Assembly: GCA_963628785.1 (NCBI GenBank)
Contig: CAVGGQ010000003.1
Coordinates: 1 to 58,441 of the forward strand
Source of the DNA: Apopatocola sp963628785
GTDB lineage: Bacteria > Bacillota > Clostridia > Oscillospirales > Oscillospiraceae
DNA: 58,441 nt
Direction of reading: 5' to 3'
Part shown: in pieces, positions 43,981 to 51,727 of the stretch
Layout of the letters: every line of letters starts with the position of its first letter
How positions within the stretch are numbered: the first letter of the stretch is position 1
Notes under the pieces: generated by a model
Told to the model about the DNA's origin: nothing
Database searches by the model: none
What the model saw: only the letters and a program-made list of their open reading frames with translations
Made by a program: the position numbers and the translations under genes

Positions 43981-44139
43981 GGCAACACCGCACAATGTCG
44001 TCTGCGGCGCTTTGCGGATCTTTTTCACCGACTCTGCGTCATCAAACCTTGCCATACACAAAGTATGGCTGCGGTTTTCTTCCTTGATTCGGCAAAAAAT
44101 CTCTCGCAAATCGCTCTTGACGAATTATGCGGTGCCGCC
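43981..44139. repeat. Palindromic intergenic repeat, copy 3 (longest form)
   Basis: The 159-base element has ends GGCAACACCGCACAAT and AATTATGCGGTGCCGCC that are imperfect inverted repeats. Subterminal TCTGCGGCGCTTTGCGG and CGCAAATCGCTCTTGACG also resemble each other in inverted orientation. The middle carries about 60 bases absent from the other copies, including CATACACAAAGTATGG. No transposase frame is inside, so it is MITE-like. Confidence 0.7.
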
Positions 44140-44150
44140 CAAGAACAAGC

Positions 44151-44199
44151 AAAAAGCTGCCCCGTCTCCCGAAAATCCCGGAAGACGGGGCAGCTTTTT
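44151..44199. terminator. Bidirectional terminator
   Basis: AAAAAGCTGCCCCGTC (44151-44166) and GACGGGGCAGCTTTTT (44184-44199) form a 16-bp stem with T-runs on both strands. It ends the GlpA-like operon on one side and the Tim44-like gene on the other. Confidence 0.9.
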
Positions 44200-44212
44200 G
44201 CTTTGAAGAGAT

Positions 44213-45208
44213 TTATTTGGTTTCTTGCTTTATGCCGTGAATGGCGGTGATCACCCAGTCCTGGGCTTGCTGCTGGATGACGGTGCCGCAGTAGGGGCAG
44301 CGGGCGCTGGCGTTTACATCGAGAGGGGCGCCGCAGCCGGGGCAGGTGATGTGCTTCGTCACATCGCCGCCGCTCTCGGCGGTCGTCGTGCCGGTCGGAC
44401 GCATGAGATCCCACTCGTAGGTCATGTACTTCTCCTGATCGCGGCTGCCGCGGATGACCTGCTGCGTACTGTCCTTCACGGTGTAGTCCGTGATGCGGCA
44501 GCGCAGGCGCAGGAGTATGTGATCCTCGCCACCGGTCTGGTGGAAGCCGCGCGGCGTCACATCGAGCACGGCAATACGCTCGACATAGTTCGTCTCACCG
44601 CGCTGAATGAGACCCTGCAGCGAGCGCTCCATCTGCGTGAAGAACGCATCGCTGAAGTACGGGCGGAGCGACTCGATGTTCTTGTACGTCCAGCCGTTCT
44701 GCATCTGCACATAGAGGTTCGCGGCCTTCTCGCACAGCGCCGCGGAGTTGAAGTTCGGATCGATCTTTGTGTACTCGCCGATGGGCGTGAGCACGGCGCG
44801 GTTGGCACGCGACTCCGCACGCTCGGCGCGCATGGCGTTGGGGTTGTTCATGGGACGCTGCCGCTGCTTCGCGGCCGCAGACTTTCTCACAAATGAAAGC
44901 AGCATAATGATCACCAATACCAGAATGATGATGCTCCAGAGGCTTACGCCGCCTCCGCCGTGATGACCGCCTCCGCCTCCGCCGACGTAGTAGTAGGTGG
45001 AGCCGCCGGAGGAACCGCCGTAGTCGTAGTCATCGTAGTCGTCATAGCCGTAGTCGTAGCTTGAACCGTAATCGTAGTCGTCGTAGTCGTAGCTGAAGTC
45101 GTAGTCCGAGCTGCCGGAATAGTCGCCGAAGTCGGCCAGTGCCGTGGTGCCGAGCAGGAACACGGCGCAAAGCAGCACCGCGATCCAGGACAATGCGCGT
45201 TTTTTCAA
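44213..45208 (-). CDS. Exported Tim44-like domain protein with zinc ribbon
   Basis: A 331-aa protein with a signal peptide (KKRALSWIAVLLCAVFLLG). A Tyr/Asp/Gly-rich repeat region (SSYDYGYDDYDDYDYGG) and a Gly/His stretch follow, then a membrane helix (WSIIILVLVIIMLLSFV). A Tim44-like domain (about 165-280; FNSAALCEKAANLYVQMQNGW) and a C-terminal zinc ribbon (CPGCGAPL and CPYCGTV) complete it. Start is TTG 45208, with AAGGAGGGA seven bases upstream; it places the signal peptide exactly at the N-terminus. The topology implies an outside Y/D region and an inside Tim44/zinc domain. Function unknown. Confidence 0.8.
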   Translation of the reverse strand: MKKRALSWIAVLLCAVFLLGTTALADFGDYSGSSDYDFSYDYDDYDYGSSYDYGYDDYDDYDYGGSSGGSTYYYVGGGGGGHHGGGGVSLWSIIILVLVIIMLLSFVRKSAAAKQRQRPMNNPNAMRAERAESRANRAVLTPIGEYTKIDPNFNSAALCEKAANLYVQMQNGWTYKNIESLRPYFSDAFFTQMERSLQGLIQRGETNYVERIAVLDVTPRGFHQTGGEDHILLRLRCRITDYTVKDSTQQVIRGSRDQEKYMTYEWDLMRPTGTTTAESGGDVTKHITCPGCGAPLDVNASARCPYCGTVIQQQAQDWVITAIHGIKQETK

Positions 45209-45270
45209 GCGGCATTCCCTCCTTAATACTGCAAAAATAAAGGGCGAACCGGTCTCCCCTTTCACCCTTC

Positions 45271-45299
45271 ATTATATAGTTTCCGCCGCCGTATGGCAA
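45271..45299 (-). promoter_or_regulatory. Promoter of the Tim44-like gene
   Basis: On the minus strand TTGCCA (45294-45299) and a perfect TATAAT (45271-45276) are 17 bases apart. Confidence 0.75.
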
Positions 45300-45324
45300 G
45301 AAGATTCTTTACGCGGCGCTGCTT

Positions 45325-46686
45325 TCAGTTCCGCAGGGAATGCAGCGGGGCGGGGATGCGGCCGCCGCGGGCAATGAACTCGGCGCTCGATGCCGCGTGT
45401 ACCGGCATGACCGGCGCTTCGCCGAAAAGCCCACCGATCTCCACTGTGTCGCCCACGGTCTTGCCCGGAGCGGGGATAAGACGGACGGCGGTCGTTTTGT
45501 TGTTGATCATGCCGATGGCGGCCTCGTCAGCGAGAATGGCGGAGAGCGTCTCGGCGCTCGTGTCGCCGGGCACGGCGATCATGTCGAGACCGACCGAGCA
45601 CACGCACGTCATGGCCTCAAGCTTATCGATGGTGAGCGTGCCCTCACGCGCGGCGGCGATCATGCCCTCGTCCTCCGAGACGGGGATGAACGCGCCGGAG
45701 AGTCCGCCCACATGGCTCGACGCCATCACGCCGCCCTTTTTAACGGCATCGTTCAAAAGCGCGAGTGCGGCGGTCGTGCCGTGCGTGCCGCACACCTCAA
45801 GACCCATCGTCTCCAGAATGCGCGCCACACTGTCGCCCACGGCTGGCGTCGGGGCGAGGGAGAGATCGACGATGCCGAACGGAACGCCGAGCCGGCGCGA
45901 CGCTTCGCGCGCTACGAGCTGACCCATGCGTGTGACCTTGAAGGCCGTGCACTTGATGGTCTCGGCGACAACATCGAACGGCGCGCCCTTGCACTCCTGC
46001 AGTGCCCGATAGACGACGCCCGGGCCGGAAACGCCGACGTTCACGGCGCTCTCCGCTTCGCCCACGCCGTGGAACGCGCCCGCCATGAACGGGTTATCCT
46101 CCACCGCGTTGCAGAACACCACGAGCTTGGAGCAGGCGAGACCGTCCGTGTCGGCGGTGAGCGCGGCGCACTGCTTGATGATGCGGCCCATCTCGGCCAC
46201 GGCGTCCATGTTGATGCCGGCACGGGTGGAGCCCACATTCACGCTCGCGCACACGCGCTCGGTCGAGGCGAGCGCCCCGGGAATGGATGCGATAAGCGCG
46301 CGGTCGCCGTTCGTGAAGCCCTTCTGCACGAGCGCGGAGAAGCCGCCGATGTAGTTCACGCCCACCTCACGCGCGGCGCGGTCCATCGCCTCGGCGATGG
46401 GGACGAGGTTCGCCCCGCAGTTGCCCGCGATGAGCGCGACCGGCGTCACCGAGAGGCGCTTGTTGACGATCGGGATGCCGAACTCGCGCTCGATGCTCTC
46501 GCCCGTGGGGACGAGCTCCTTCGCCTCGCGGCAGATCTTGTCGTAGACCTTCTGCGCTGTGGCGGTCACATCGCCGCCGACGCAGTCCAAAAGACTCATT
46601 CCGAGCGTGATCGTACGGACGTCGAGATGCTCCTGCTCGATCATGCGGATGGTCTGGATGATTTCATCGGTATTGAGAAGACCCAT
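45325..46686 (-). CDS. PFL family protein (UPF0210/DUF711)
   Basis: A 453-aa protein of the UPF0210 family, whose structure resembles pyruvate formate-lyase-type barrels but whose reaction is unknown. Family features are the start LLNTDEIIQTIRMIEQEHLD, TLGMSLLDC, GRIIKQCAALTAD, GVGEAESAVNVGVSGPGVV and the end ARGGRIPAPLHSLRN. ATG 46686. It is 12 bases after the ACT-domain gene, its constant partner in Firmicutes and archaea. Confidence 0.92.
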   Translation of the reverse strand: MGLLNTDEIIQTIRMIEQEHLDVRTITLGMSLLDCVGGDVTATAQKVYDKICREAKELVPTGESIEREFGIPIVNKRLSVTPVALIAGNCGANLVPIAEAMDRAAREVGVNYIGGFSALVQKGFTNGDRALIASIPGALASTERVCASVNVGSTRAGINMDAVAEMGRIIKQCAALTADTDGLACSKLVVFCNAVEDNPFMAGAFHGVGEAESAVNVGVSGPGVVYRALQECKGAPFDVVAETIKCTAFKVTRMGQLVAREASRRLGVPFGIVDLSLAPTPAVGDSVARILETMGLEVCGTHGTTAALALLNDAVKKGGVMASSHVGGLSGAFIPVSEDEGMIAAAREGTLTIDKLEAMTCVCSVGLDMIAVPGDTSAETLSAILADEAAIGMINNKTTAVRLIPAPGKTVGDTVEIGGLFGEAPVMPVHAASSAEFIARGGRIPAPLHSLRN

Positions 46687-46698
46687 GCCACACCTCTC

Positions 46699-46968
46699 TC
46701 AGATGCGGTGCATGGCATCGAAGATGTCCTGCCGCTGGATGTGTACGGCGAGCCCGCGCGCCTCGCCCTTTTCCTTGAGGAACTGCGAGAGACGGTCGAA
46801 CGGCAGCTCACAGTCGGCGAGATCCACGAGCATGATCATCGTGAAATAGCCCTGCATGAGCGTCTGGCTGATGTCGAGAATGTTGATGTTCTGCTCGGCG
46901 AGCGCGGCGGTGATGTAAGCGGTAATGCCCTTGGCATCGCGCGCAAATACGGAAACAATGGCTTTCAT
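46699..46968 (-). CDS. ACT domain protein (UPF0237)
   Basis: An 89-aa single ACT domain (AIVSVFARDAKGITAYITAA, INILDISQTLMQGYFTMIML). Such domains bind amino acids or other small ligands. It is paired with UPF0210 in many genomes and may regulate it. ATG 46968 has GAGGGA eight bases upstream and gives the usual MKAIVSV start; the frame extending to 47004 is not conserved. Confidence 0.92.
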   Translation of the reverse strand: MKAIVSVFARDAKGITAYITAALAEQNINILDISQTLMQGYFTMIMLVDLADCELPFDRLSQFLKEKGEARGLAVHIQRQDIFDAMHRI

Positions 46969-47002
46969 GGCGGTTCCCTCTTTATCTGTTTGACTTGACA
47001 AC

Positions 47003-47030
47003 ATTATACACAGTTTTTTATAAATTTCAA
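47003..47030 (-). promoter_or_regulatory. Promoter of the UPF0237-UPF0210 unit
   Basis: On the minus strand TTGAAA (47025-47030) and a perfect TATAAT (47003-47008) are 16 bases apart. Confidence 0.65.
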
Positions 47031-47055
47031 TGCTTGTCTGTGGCGGAAATCACGC

Positions 47056-47084
47056 TTGCTTTTTCCGCCCCGGAATGATAAGAT
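47056..47084 (+). promoter_or_regulatory. Promoter of the PheB-type ACT gene
   Basis: TTGCTT (47056-47061) and TAAGAT (47079-47084) are 17 bases apart. It is divergent from the UPF0237 promoter. Confidence 0.6.
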
Positions 47085-47126
47085 ATGCACACAAGAAAAA
47101 CAAATGCTTTTCAGAGGGGGACAACT

Positions 47127-47573
47127 ATGGCAAACCGAAACCTTCCGACGTATTATCTGGTCGAGGCGGACATGCTGCCGGAGATCTTTCTCAAGGTCAT
47201 GGAAGCCAAGGAGCTCCTGCAGACCGGCGAGTGCGGAACGGTCGGCGATGCGGTGAACCGCGTCGGCATCAGCCGCAGCGCTTTTTATAAGTATAAGGAT
47301 TCCATTACGGCGTTTCAGGATCTGCGCCACGGCCACATCCTCACATTCCAGGTGCTACTGCGCGACCAGACGGGACTGCTCTCCTCGGTGCTGAGCATTT
47401 TTGCCCAGTGCGGAGCGAACATCCTCACGATCAATCAGAGCATCCCGGTGAGCGGCTGCGCCACCATCACCATCAGCGCCGAGACCGCCGGCATGAGCGA
47501 GAGCATGGAAACGCTCATGAATCGCCTCGTAGCAGCCGACGGTGTCATCCGCGCGGAGATCCTGGCCGGCTGA
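47127..47573 (+). CDS. ACT domain-containing protein (UPF0735, PheB-like)
   Basis: A 148-aa protein with an N-terminal helix-turn-helix-like part (GTVGDAVNRVGISRSAFYKY) and a C-terminal ACT domain (LTFQVLLRDQTGLLSSVLSI, CGANILTINQSIPVSGCATI). It matches the UPF0735 family, which includes the PheB protein next to B. subtilis pheA. It is probably a ligand-sensing regulator in aromatic or homoserine metabolism; no such genes are adjacent. ATG 47127 follows AGAGGGGGA. Confidence 0.9.
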   Translation: MANRNLPTYYLVEADMLPEIFLKVMEAKELLQTGECGTVGDAVNRVGISRSAFYKYKDSITAFQDLRHGHILTFQVLLRDQTGLLSSVLSIFAQCGANILTINQSIPVSGCATITISAETAGMSESMETLMNRLVAADGVIRAEILAG

Positions 47574-47577
47574 CACC

Positions 47578-47599
47578 TTCAAACGAGACCCGCTGCGCT
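47578..47599. repeat. Short repeat core shared with 1963-1984
   Basis: Twenty of 22 bases match the sequence just after hpf (TTCAAACGAGACCCGCTGCG here). Both copies begin within about ten bases of a plus-strand stop codon. The following 150 bases hold no gene but several small inverted repeats. Confidence 0.4.
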
Positions 47600-47758
47600 C
47601 CGTGCCTCGGTTGCCCGCGCGGCGGGCAATTCGACACTCCGCTCCGCGAGATGTATTTTTTCCGATGCACATGTCATCGGGAAAAATGATCCGATCCTCT
47701 TTGCGCCTGCGGGCGCAAACTCTGCGAGGCTTCTTTTGCGAGGCTTTTTATAAGACAA

Positions 47759-47787
47759 CACCGCCCGGGGCATTGCTCCGGGCGGTG
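47759..47787. terminator. Hairpin between the ACT gene and lysR
   Basis: CACCGCCCGG (47759-47768) and CCGGGCGGTG (47778-47787) form a 10-bp stem; ATTTTAT follows on the plus strand and TTGTCTT on the minus strand, so it could stop both convergent transcripts. Confidence 0.65.
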
Positions 47788-47800
47788 ATTTTATCGTCCC

Positions 47801-48688
47801 TTACTTTGCGGTGGGGGCGTTTTTCTTTACCCATTCGGCGGCGAATTCGGCGAAGCGGCGGGTGGCGGGGCCGGCGCGGTCTCCGGCGGGAACGGCGAGG
47901 GCCAGCGTGCGGCTCGCGCTCGGCGTCATCTCGCGCACGGCGATGCCTTCGCGGTGGCCTTCGAGCAGAAGCTCCGGTACGATGCTCACGCCGAGCCCCT
48001 GCGAGACCATGGCGAGAATGGCGTAGTCGTCCTTCGTCGTGAAGCGCACGTTCGGCTTCACCCCGGCGGCGTCGAGTGCGCGGCGGGAGTCGTCGTCCGA
48101 GGACTCGAGCAGGGAGATGAACGGCAGCGCCGCGACTTCTTTCACGGGACAAATGTCCTTCTGCGCAAGAGGATGGTTTTCCGGCAGTATCGCAAGGATG
48201 CGGTCCTCACGCAGCGGGATGCACTCGCACCGGAGCGTCGTCGGGAGCGTGATGAAGCCGATGTCCACGCTGCCGTCCGTGAGCCAGCGGTCCACATCGT
48301 GGTAGTCGCCGTTGAATAGCTTGAAGTCCACGCGCGGATAGAGCGTCTGGAATTCCTGCATCATGCCCGGCAGCCAGTGCACCGCCACGCTCGTGAACGT
48401 TGCGATGCGTACCGTGCCCTGCGAGAGCCCGCGCAGATCCGCCGCCGTCTGGTCGAGCTGCTCCTGCGAGCGGAGAATGTCGCGGATGAACGGCATCACC
48501 TTTTCGCCCTCCGGCGTGAGCCGCGCGCCGACGCGGCTGCGCGTGAGGAGCGGGAAACCGAACTCTTCCTCGAGCGCCGCGATGATGTGGCTCACGCCCG
48601 ACTGCGTCATGCCGAGTTCCTCCGCCGCCTTCGTCAGCGAGGACAATTCCACGGTTTTTTCAAATACCTCATATTTTTTTGTGTCCAT
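47801..48688 (-). CDS. LysR family transcriptional regulator (divergent to putP)
   Basis: The 295-aa regulator has an N-terminal winged helix (FEKTVELSSLTKAAEELGMT, QSGVSHIIAALEEEFGFPLL) and a C-terminal ligand-binding domain (TVRIATFTSVAVHWLPGMM, and VSQGLGVSIVPELLLEG). ATG 48688 has AGAGGAAA upstream; the much longer open frame extends antisense through putP and is not real. Divergence and two dyads between the genes suggest it controls the symporter and itself. Confidence 0.92.
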   Translation of the reverse strand: MDTKKYEVFEKTVELSSLTKAAEELGMTQSGVSHIIAALEEEFGFPLLTRSRVGARLTPEGEKVMPFIRDILRSQEQLDQTAADLRGLSQGTVRIATFTSVAVHWLPGMMQEFQTLYPRVDFKLFNGDYHDVDRWLTDGSVDIGFITLPTTLRCECIPLREDRILAILPENHPLAQKDICPVKEVAALPFISLLESSDDDSRRALDAAGVKPNVRFTTKDDYAILAMVSQGLGVSIVPELLLEGHREGIAVREMTPSASRTLALAVPAGDRAGPATRRFAEFAAEWVKKNAPTAK

Positions 48689-48738
48689 TTGAAAATTTCC
48701 TCTTGCTTTTTTGTGAAAGATGGAGTATAGTACGCCCA

Positions 48739-48782
48739 TAACATTTCTAACGGTAATGTTACACATTATAAATCGTAATGTG
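48739..48782. promoter_or_regulatory. Two dyad operators between lysR and putP
   Basis: TAACATT-N9-AATGTTA (48739-48761) is directly followed by CACATTA-N7-TAATGTG (48762-48782). Both are perfect and resemble LysR-type T-N11-A boxes. They are probably binding sites for the adjacent regulator. Confidence 0.65.
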
Positions 48783-48805
48783 TCGAATGTCAAGGGGTAA
48801 GAAAA

Positions 48806-50272
48806 ATGAATTTCTCGGAATTGTTGATGTTTGTACTGTACCTGCTCTTTATGTTGGGTATCGGTGTCTGGTTCTTCCTTCGCAGCAAGGATGCCGGTGA
48901 GAAGGACTACTTCCTCGGCGGACGCGAGATGGGCGCGTGGGTCGCGGCTCTCTCCGCCGGCGCGAGCGATATGAGCGCATGGGTGCTCATGGGTCTGCCG
49001 GCCTCCATCTATTCCTACGGCATGGGCAAAACATGGATCGCCATCGGCCTGCTCATCGGCTACTCGCTCAGCTGGATCTTCGTTGCGCCGCGCCTGCGTT
49101 CGTTCTCGGTCGCGTGCGATGACTCCATCACCATCCCGCAGTTCCTCACGAACCGCTTCGGCTCCGGCTCCCGCGCGCTGCAGGTCATCAGCGCCGTCAT
49201 CTTCCTCGTGGCGTACACCGTGTACTCCGCGAGCAGCATCAAGGCGTGCGGCACCCTGTTCGAGACCGTCCTGAAAGTCCCCGCAGAGTATGCCATGTAC
49301 GCCTCCGCCATTATCATTGTCGGCTACACGTTCCTCGGCGGCTTCAACGCCGTCTGCTGGACGGACTTCTTCCAGGGACTTCTCATGCTCGGCGCCCTCT
49401 TTGCCGCGCCGATCGTCGCGCTGTGCATCATGGGCAAGACCGGCGCCACCGCGGGCAGCGTGCCCGAGGGCTTCTGGAACATGACCGGCTCCTGGCAGGA
49501 CATCCTCTCCGGCCTCGGCTGGGGTCTCGGCTACTTCGGCATGCCGCACATCATCATCCGCTTCATGTCCATCAAGTCCGACAAGGAAATCAAAAAGGCC
49601 GCGAAGGTCGGCATCGGCTGGACATTCTTCATTCTGGTGTTCGCCGTGGTCGTGTCCGTCGTCGCGCACCTCTTCCTCGGCGACAGCCAGGAGGGCTCCG
49701 TCATCTTCATCACGATGGTCCGCAAGATCTTCACCGGCCCGTGGCTCGGCCTCATCTCCGGCATCCTCCTCAGCGCCATTCTCGCCGGCGCCATGAGCAC
49801 CGCCGACTCCCAGCTCCTCGCCGCCTCGAGCGCGTTCGCGAGCGATGTCTATAAGCCCGTCATCCGCAAGGGCAAGGTCTCCGACAAGGAAATGCTCTGG
49901 GTCGGCCGCATTGTCGTCATCGTGATCTCCGTGTCTGCGCTGCTCATCGCGAACGACCCCGGCAGCGGCACCATCATGTCGCTCGTGGAAAACGCGTGGG
50001 GCATCTTCGGCGCGGCGTTCGGCCCGGTCATCGTCCTCGCCCTCTTCTGGCGCGGCTTCACATTCGCGGGCGCTGCGGCGAGCATCATCGCGGGTGCCGC
50101 AGTCGATGTCCTGTGGCTCGCCTTCCTCAAGGAGTCCACCGGCGTCTACGAGCTCGTCCCGGCGTTTATCGTCGGCCTTCTCGCCGCCGTCATCGCCTCG
50201 AAGTGCAGCAGCGATGCCCACAAAGCCCAAAGCGCCGCCGTCTTCGACAAGTGCGTCGCCTTCAAGGACTGA
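48806..50272 (+). CDS. putP: Sodium/proline symporter-type transporter
   Basis: The 488-aa sodium:solute symporter has about 13 membrane helices. The PutP signatures are DYFLGGREMGAWVAALSAGA, SDMSAWVLMGLPASIYSYGM, and TIPQFLTNRFGSGSRALQVI, with GAMSTADSQLLAASSAFASD later. It probably takes up proline or a related compound with Na+. ATG 48806 has AAGGGG upstream. No proline catabolic gene is adjacent, so the substrate is inferred from family only. Confidence 0.88.
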   Translation: MNFSELLMFVLYLLFMLGIGVWFFLRSKDAGEKDYFLGGREMGAWVAALSAGASDMSAWVLMGLPASIYSYGMGKTWIAIGLLIGYSLSWIFVAPRLRSFSVACDDSITIPQFLTNRFGSGSRALQVISAVIFLVAYTVYSASSIKACGTLFETVLKVPAEYAMYASAIIIVGYTFLGGFNAVCWTDFFQGLLMLGALFAAPIVALCIMGKTGATAGSVPEGFWNMTGSWQDILSGLGWGLGYFGMPHIIIRFMSIKSDKEIKKAAKVGIGWTFFILVFAVVVSVVAHLFLGDSQEGSVIFITMVRKIFTGPWLGLISGILLSAILAGAMSTADSQLLAASSAFASDVYKPVIRKGKVSDKEMLWVGRIVVIVISVSALLIANDPGSGTIMSLVENAWGIFGAAFGPVIVLALFWRGFTFAGAAASIIAGAAVDVLWLAFLKESTGVYELVPAFIVGLLAAVIASKCSSDAHKAQSAAVFDKCVAFKD

Positions 50273-50293
50273 TACACACTATAAAAATATGAG

Positions 50294-50338
50294 ATCCCTC
50301 CAGCACAAAAAGCGCCGGAGGGATTTTGCGTGATGATT
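50294..50338 (+). terminator. Terminator of putP
   Basis: ATCCCTCC (50294-50301) and GGAGGGAT (50327-50334), with further pairing of AGC with GC inside, are followed by TTTTG. Confidence 0.75.
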
Positions 50339-50395
50339 TTTCGGGCGTGAGCTGCGGAAGCCTACGCCGAAGAGGACTTTGCCTGTCGGAAAAGC

Positions 50396-50435
50396 AAAGC
50401 AGAGAGAAGCCCGAGACGTGACTTCTCTGCTTTTT
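50396..50435. terminator. Hairpin downstream of the OFA transporter gene
   Basis: AAAGCAGAG (50396-50404) pairs with CTCTGCTTT (50425-50433). T-rich sequence follows on both strands, so it can end the minus-strand transporter gene and back up the putP terminator. Confidence 0.65.
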
Positions 50436-50473
50436 GGGGAACAGTACATACAGGAGCGGCGTCTTGCGGTTTT

Positions 50474-51727
50474 TTATTTCTCGGTGGCGGAGGCGACTTT
50501 CTTGCGGACGATGAGGGCCATGACGAAAGCCACGACGGAGATGACGGCGGCGACGAGGAACGCCTTGGAGTAGCTGCCGCCCTTGCCGAGATTCACGGCG
50601 AGCTGCGGGCCGACGAGCCCGGCAAAGCCGAACGCGAGGTACATGACGCCGTAGTTCTCGGTCACATGCCTGGCGCCGAAGAGGTCTGCGGTGATCGGGG
50701 TGATGGTGCTGCCGAAGCCGCCGTAGCAGAGAGCGGTGACGGCGAGGCACACGACGGTGATGGCCTGAGAGCCGGCGGCAGCAGACGCAACGCCCATGGC
50801 GATGATCGGGAGACCGCAGATGATGCTCAGCGTCACATATTTATCGAAGTGGTCGGTAACGGTGCCCCACAGGAAACGGCCGCACATGCTCATGAGGGAC
50901 ATGACGGACACATAGAGCGCTGCCTGCGTAGCGGTGAGGGAGAAGCTCTCCTGCATAATGGAGGACACCTGGCTGATGACCATCATGCCGGAGGTGCAGC
51001 CGAAAGCAAAGGCGATGAGCGCCACATAGAACATGGCGGTCTTGACCATCTCGCCGCGGGTGAGGTCGGGGAGATTCGTTTTCTTTGCGGCCTTTTTGCC
51101 GGAAGAAGCGGCGTTCGCGAGCTTATACTCGATGTAATCTTCGGGAACGGGACGGATCATCAGGGAAACGGGCAGGATGACAACGAGAATGAGGATGCCC
51201 GCAACGAGCGTGGCCGTGCCGAGAGAGGACTTCTCGATGATGGCGGCGAGCATGGGGGACCAGAGGATGGAAGCGCCGCCGTACACGCCGGCGACAACGC
51301 CGGAGATCGTACCGCGCTTATCCGGGAAGAGCGTGGCGAGGTAGCCCATGATGGTGGGGTAGATGAAGCCGCTGCCGATGCCGGTGCCGAGGCCGAAGGC
51401 AAGGTAGAAAACCACCATGCTCGTGGTGTAGCCGGAGATGATGTAGCCGAGGCCGAAGAGGATCGTGCCGAGGAAAATGGTCTTCTGGGGGCCGAGCTTG
51501 CGGGTGAATGCGCCGAACACGGACGGGGACATCGTGGAGCACACGACCGTCACGGTGTAGCAGAGAACGACGGTGGCTTTCACGCCGTCGCCGCCGAGCT
51601 GCTGCACGAACGGGCTCTGCAGCACCGACCATGTGTATGCGAGGCCGACGACCAGTGCGCCGAAGAGGCAGGCAATGAAGTAAGCGGTGCGCTTCTTATC
51701 GAGAGCGGCAAACTTTTCGTTATTCAT
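50474..51727 (-). CDS. MFS transporter, OFA (oxalate/formate antiporter-like) family
   Basis: The 417-aa permease has 12 membrane helices. OFA-type features are GLAYTWSVLQSPFVQQLG in helix 1, GPQKTIFLGTILFGLGYI, YPTIMGYLATLFPDKRGTIS, GGASILWSPML and FGSTITPITADLFG. It probably exchanges or imports small carboxylates. ATG 51727 has AAGGAGG nine bases upstream; ATG 51736 is too close to that site. It overlaps the dehydrogenase stop, so the two genes form an operon. Confidence 0.88.
   Translation of the reverse strand: MNNEKFAALDKKRTAYFIACLFGALVVGLAYTWSVLQSPFVQQLGGDGVKATVVLCYTVTVVCSTMSPSVFGAFTRKLGPQKTIFLGTILFGLGYIISGYTTSMVVFYLAFGLGTGIGSGFIYPTIMGYLATLFPDKRGTISGVVAGVYGGASILWSPMLAAIIEKSSLGTATLVAGILILVVILPVSLMIRPVPEDYIEYKLANAASSGKKAAKKTNLPDLTRGEMVKTAMFYVALIAFAFGCTSGMMVISQVSSIMQESFSLTATQAALYVSVMSLMSMCGRFLWGTVTDHFDKYVTLSIICGLPIIAMGVASAAAGSQAITVVCLAVTALCYGGFGSTITPITADLFGARHVTENYGVMYLAFGFAGLVGPQLAVNLGKGGSYSKAFLVAAVISVVAFVMALIVRKKVASATEK

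Noticed and set aside
48689..50230. An N-terminal extension of the lysR gene running antisense through putP
   Set aside because: The LysR helix-turn-helix begins at ATG 48688 with a ribosome binding site, and the opposite strand encodes a clear symporter.
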